Assembly (NCBI GenBank): GCA_964457065.1
Contig: CAYWDQ010000004.1
Coordinates: 3,160-67,159, forward strand
From: Bog-473 sp964457065
GTDB taxonomy: Bacteria; Actinomycetota; Acidimicrobiia; Acidimicrobiales; RAAP-2
DNA: 64,000 bases
Direction: 5' to 3'
Each line of letters opens with the position of its first letter. The stretch's first letter is position 1. The notes under the pieces were generated by a model. The model did not search any database. It was not told the origin of the DNA and saw nothing but the letters and a program-made list of their open reading frames with translations. The translations under genes were made by a program, and so were the position numbers. Shown here one piece after another: positions 61,439 to 64,000 of this stretch.

Positions 61439-62838
61439 CGCTCTGGGAAGGCCGCATCTCGACCGGCATGGCCGACGCCGTGGCTGAGTTCACCGTCAGC
61501 CTCCCCTTCGACAGGCTGCTGGCGAGCGACGACCTGGCCGGCTCGCGCGCCCACGTGAAAGGCCTGGGCAAGGTGGGGATACTCACCGACAGCGAGGTGG
61601 CGTCCCTGGTCGACGCCCTCGACATGGTAGAGGAGGAGTTCGCCACCGGCGTCTTCGAATTCGCGCCGGGCGACGAGGACGTCCACACCGCCATAGAGCG
61701 GCGCGTCACCGAGCTGATCGGCGACGTGGGCGCCAAGCTGCACACGGGAAGGAGCCGCAACGACCAGGTTGCCACGGCGCTGCGGCTCTGGTGCCGCCGC
61801 TCGCTGATCGGCGTCGCCGAGGAGATCATGGCGCTGCAGGACGCGCTGGCCCAGCGCGCCGTCGAGGCCGCCGACGTGTACCTGCCCGGCTACACGCACC
61901 TGCAACGCGCGCAGCCGGTGCTGCTGGCCCACCACCTCCTGGCGCACGGGTGGGCGCTGGCCCGCGACGTGGACCGGATCCTCACCACCGTCGACCGCCT
62001 CAACGTCTCACCCCTGGGTGCGGGGGCGCTTGCCGGCTCGTCGCTGCCGCTCGACCCGGACTACGTCGCCGCCGAGCTCGGGTTCCACGGTCGTTTCGAG
62101 AACTCGCTCGACGCCGTGTCCGACCGCGACTTCGTGGCCGAGTCGCTGTTCGACCTCGCCCTGCTCGGCGTGCACCTGTCCCGGATGGGGGAGGAGATCG
62201 TGCTGTGGTCGACGGAGGAGTTCGGCTTCTGCACGCTCGACGACGCATACGCGACCGGGAGCTCGATGCTGCCACAGAAGAAGAACCCCGACGTGGCCGA
62301 ACTGGCCCGGGGCAAGTCGGGTCGACTCATCGGCCACCTCGCTGCGGTGCTGGTGACGCTCAAGGGGTTGCCGTTGGCGTACAACCGCGACCTGCAGGAG
62401 GACAAGGAGCCGCTCTTCGACGCCGTCATGCAGGTCTCGCGCGCGCTGATCGCGCTGCGGGGCGTGTACGAGACCGCGACGTGGGACGAGGACCGGATGC
62501 AGTCGGCGGCCGACGGTCCGGCGGCCTCGGCCATCGACCTGGCCGAGATGCTGGTGGAGCAGGGCATGCCATTCCGCCAGGCGCACGCGCTCGTCGGTGG
62601 GCTGGTGCGCGAATCCCTCGAGCGCCACGTGCCGCTGGTGGAGCTGGTCGCCGCGCACCCCGATCTGGGCGAGGCCGCGGTCGAATTGCTCGAGCCCGGC
62701 GTGGCGGTGACCCGCCGGCGGACACCGGGAGGGGCCGGACCCGGGCCCGTCGCCGAACAGGCGGAGCGCTTCGTCCGCCGCCGCGAGGTCGACCGGACCC
62801 GCCTGGCGCAGTGGCGCCCCCAGGGCTCGCCGGCGTGA
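61435..62838 (+). CDS. argH: argininosuccinate lyase
   Basis: Releases arginine and fumarate, the last step of the pathway. The protein is 467 aa, ATG 61435, overlapping argG by 4 bp. Motifs: DEDVHTAIERRVTELIGDVGAKLHTGRSRNDQVATALRLW, YTHLQRAQPVLLAHHLLAH (catalytic region) and the signature loop GSSMLPQKKNPDVAELARGKSGRLIG. It is the last gene of the arg operon; a 179-bp gap follows. Confidence 0.97.
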   Translation: MTLWEGRISTGMADAVAEFTVSLPFDRLLASDDLAGSRAHVKGLGKVGILTDSEVASLVDALDMVEEEFATGVFEFAPGDEDVHTAIERRVTELIGDVGAKLHTGRSRNDQVATALRLWCRRSLIGVAEEIMALQDALAQRAVEAADVYLPGYTHLQRAQPVLLAHHLLAHGWALARDVDRILTTVDRLNVSPLGAGALAGSSLPLDPDYVAAELGFHGRFENSLDAVSDRDFVAESLFDLALLGVHLSRMGEEIVLWSTEEFGFCTLDDAYATGSSMLPQKKNPDVAELARGKSGRLIGHLAAVLVTLKGLPLAYNRDLQEDKEPLFDAVMQVSRALIALRGVYETATWDEDRMQSAADGPAASAIDLAEMLVEQGMPFRQAHALVGGLVRESLERHVPLVELVAAHPDLGEAAVELLEPGVAVTRRRTPGGAGPGPVAEQAERFVRRREVDRTRLAQWRPQGSPA

Positions 62839-63017
62839 CCTCGGCGCACGCTCTGACGTGCGGGTGTGAGACGGTTCCGTGGCGAACCCCCGTGTCGAGT
62901 AGTCCGCAAGTGAACGCACCATAAAGATTCGAGCAGACGCTTGTATCGCGGAGACGGTTGCGCGCACGCTGTAGAAGGAGGGCGATACACCCGCAGGCCT
63001 CACGACCGGGAGCAGCA

Positions 63018-64000
63018 ATGGAGCGAATGCGCGGCATCGACCCGATGTTCATCTACTCCGACACGCCGGAGACCCCGATGGAGATCGCATATGCCTGCGT
63101 CTTCGATCCCGCCACGACCGAAGACGGGTACTCCTTCGGTCGCGTGCACGACGTGCTGGAGGCCCGGATGCCCACGCTGACCCCGTTCCGGCGCCGGCTG
63201 GTGCCCGTCCCCCTGGGCCTCGACCACCCGCGTTGGGTCGACGATCCCGAGTTCGACCTCGGCAACCATCTGCACCGGGCCGCAGCTCCGCACCCTGGAG
63301 GTGAGGAGGAGTTCACCGACATGGTGGCCAAGGTGATGGGTCGCCCGCTCCAGCCCGACCAGCCGCCATGGGAGATGCACGTGATCGAGGGGCTGGCCGG
63401 GGGCATGGTCGGGCTCATCGCCAAGGTCCATCACTCCGTCATCGACGGTGTCGCGGGCGCCCAGTTGCTGGCGCAGTTGCTCGACCTCACCCCGGAGGGC
63501 AGCGCCGTCACGGAGCCCTGCCCACCCTGGCTCCCGGCGCGGCTGCCGTCGGGCGCCCGCCTGGTGACCGACTCGCTGCCGAGCATCATCAACAGCCCGG
63601 TCCGGGCGTTGCGCGCCGCACGGGAGATCGGGCGTACCGCCGTGCGGCTCGCCCTCCGCGCGATCGACGACCACAGCGGCCCCGTTTCCATCCCACTCGG
63701 GGCTCCCCCGACCTTCGAGTCACCCGTCGGAGCCCGCCGGGCGATCTCCTTCGCGGAACTCGACATGGCGGCGGTACGTACGTTGAAGGAGCGCTACGGG
63801 TCCACGATCAACGACGTGGTGCTGGCCGTCTGCTCGGGCGCACTGCGCAGCCATCTGGCCGCTCACGATCAGGGTATCGACAGCCCCCTCGTCGCCGTCG
63901 TCCCCGTGTCGGTACGAAGCGATGTGCAGTCGGAGGCGGTGGGGAACCAGCTGTCCGCGATGTTCGTCCCGCTCGCCAACGACCGCCAGACGCCGCTGGA
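63018..64000 (+). CDS. wax ester synthase / diacylglycerol O-acyltransferase (3' end outside window)
   Basis: The reading frame from ATG 63018 stays open to the end of the window (327 codons). The start MERMRGIDPMFIYSDTPETP corresponds to the family's SxxDxxF N terminus. The catalytic HHxxxDG motif is seen in LIAKVHHSVIDGVAGAQLLAQLLDL near residue 140. Later text TINDVVLAVCSGALRSHL and VVPVSVRSD is typical of the C-terminal half. WS/DGAT enzymes esterify acyl-CoA to alcohols or diacylglycerol to make storage lipids, common in actinobacteria. The 179-bp upstream gap has no clear promoter. Confidence 0.92.
   Translation, partial: MERMRGIDPMFIYSDTPETPMEIAYACVFDPATTEDGYSFGRVHDVLEARMPTLTPFRRRLVPVPLGLDHPRWVDDPEFDLGNHLHRAAAPHPGGEEEFTDMVAKVMGRPLQPDQPPWEMHVIEGLAGGMVGLIAKVHHSVIDGVAGAQLLAQLLDLTPEGSAVTEPCPPWLPARLPSGARLVTDSLPSIINSPVRALRAAREIGRTAVRLALRAIDDHSGPVSIPLGAPPTFESPVGARRAISFAELDMAAVRTLKERYGSTINDVVLAVCSGALRSHLAAHDQGIDSPLVAVVPVSVRSDVQSEAVGNQLSAMFVPLANDRQTPL

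Overview
This is a GC-rich bacterial chromosome segment. GTG, and occasionally TTG, CTG and ATC, are used as start codons, and most neighbouring genes overlap by 4 bp. An actinobacterial-type integration host factor (mihF), a DUF222-HNH protein, an ECF41-type sigma factor, a wax-ester synthase/DGAT homologue, a helicase-degenerate PriA and many leaderless-looking starts all point to an actinobacterium. The gene mix would suit Acidimicrobiia, but that class assignment is inference. No rRNA, tRNA, CRISPR array, insertion sequence or prophage was recognised. The window is mostly a run of core biosynthetic operons.

Layout. 1-6047: the 3' end of an ECF41-like sigma factor, then a very compact menaquinone block on alternating strands (menE-, menB+, menA+, menH-, menD+). 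6016-8769: a DUF222/HNH protein and a carotenoid-cleavage-type oxygenase with Gly-rich repeats, both on the minus strand. 8838-13470: tyrS, a lipoprotein, a flavin-reductase-like protein, small hypotheticals and two apparent gene remnants. 13469-19649: nfuA-like gene, then aroC-aroK-aroB-aroQ, an M24 peptidase, efp and nusB. 19709-28947: a pyrimidine operon pyrR-pyrB-pyrC-carA-carB-pyrD-pyrF with a PyrR-binding RNA element overlapping the first ribosome binding site.

28998-37732: mihF-gmk-rpoZ-coaBC-metK-priA-def-fmt-methyltransferase-rpe. 37763-39582: a FAD oxidoreductase and a phosphonatase-like HAD hydrolase sit between rpe and the riboflavin genes ribD-ribBA-ribH (39667-42456), which have a strong sigma70-like promoter. 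42582-46338: alpha/beta hydrolase, a small membrane protein, thioesterase, hisG, a cold-shock-like protein and a DUF1844-like gene. 46540-52448: infC-rpmI-rplT-trmH-pheS-pheT; infC has no ordinary start codon in its conserved frame and most likely starts at ATC. 52494-54352: an FkbM methyltransferase and a double-GNAT acetyltransferase. 54384-62838: a complete argCJBDFRGH operon behind paired palindromes that look like ArgR boxes. 63018-end: the 5' part of a WS/DGAT gene.

How the genes work together. The shikimate genes supply chorismate, which menD, menH, menE, menB and menA carry towards menaquinone (menF and menC are not here). The pyr and arg operons share carbamoyl phosphate, made by carAB and used by both pyrB and argF. 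Each operon carries its own regulator gene and matching cis element. Much of the rest is translation and cofactor machinery. I found no clearly new multi-gene system. The most unusual items are the phosphonate-type FAD/HAD pair, the ATC start of infC, the pattern of TANNNT boxes exactly 6 nt before start codons, a frameshifted CSLREA-domain remnant, and a guanylate kinase with an altered GMP site.
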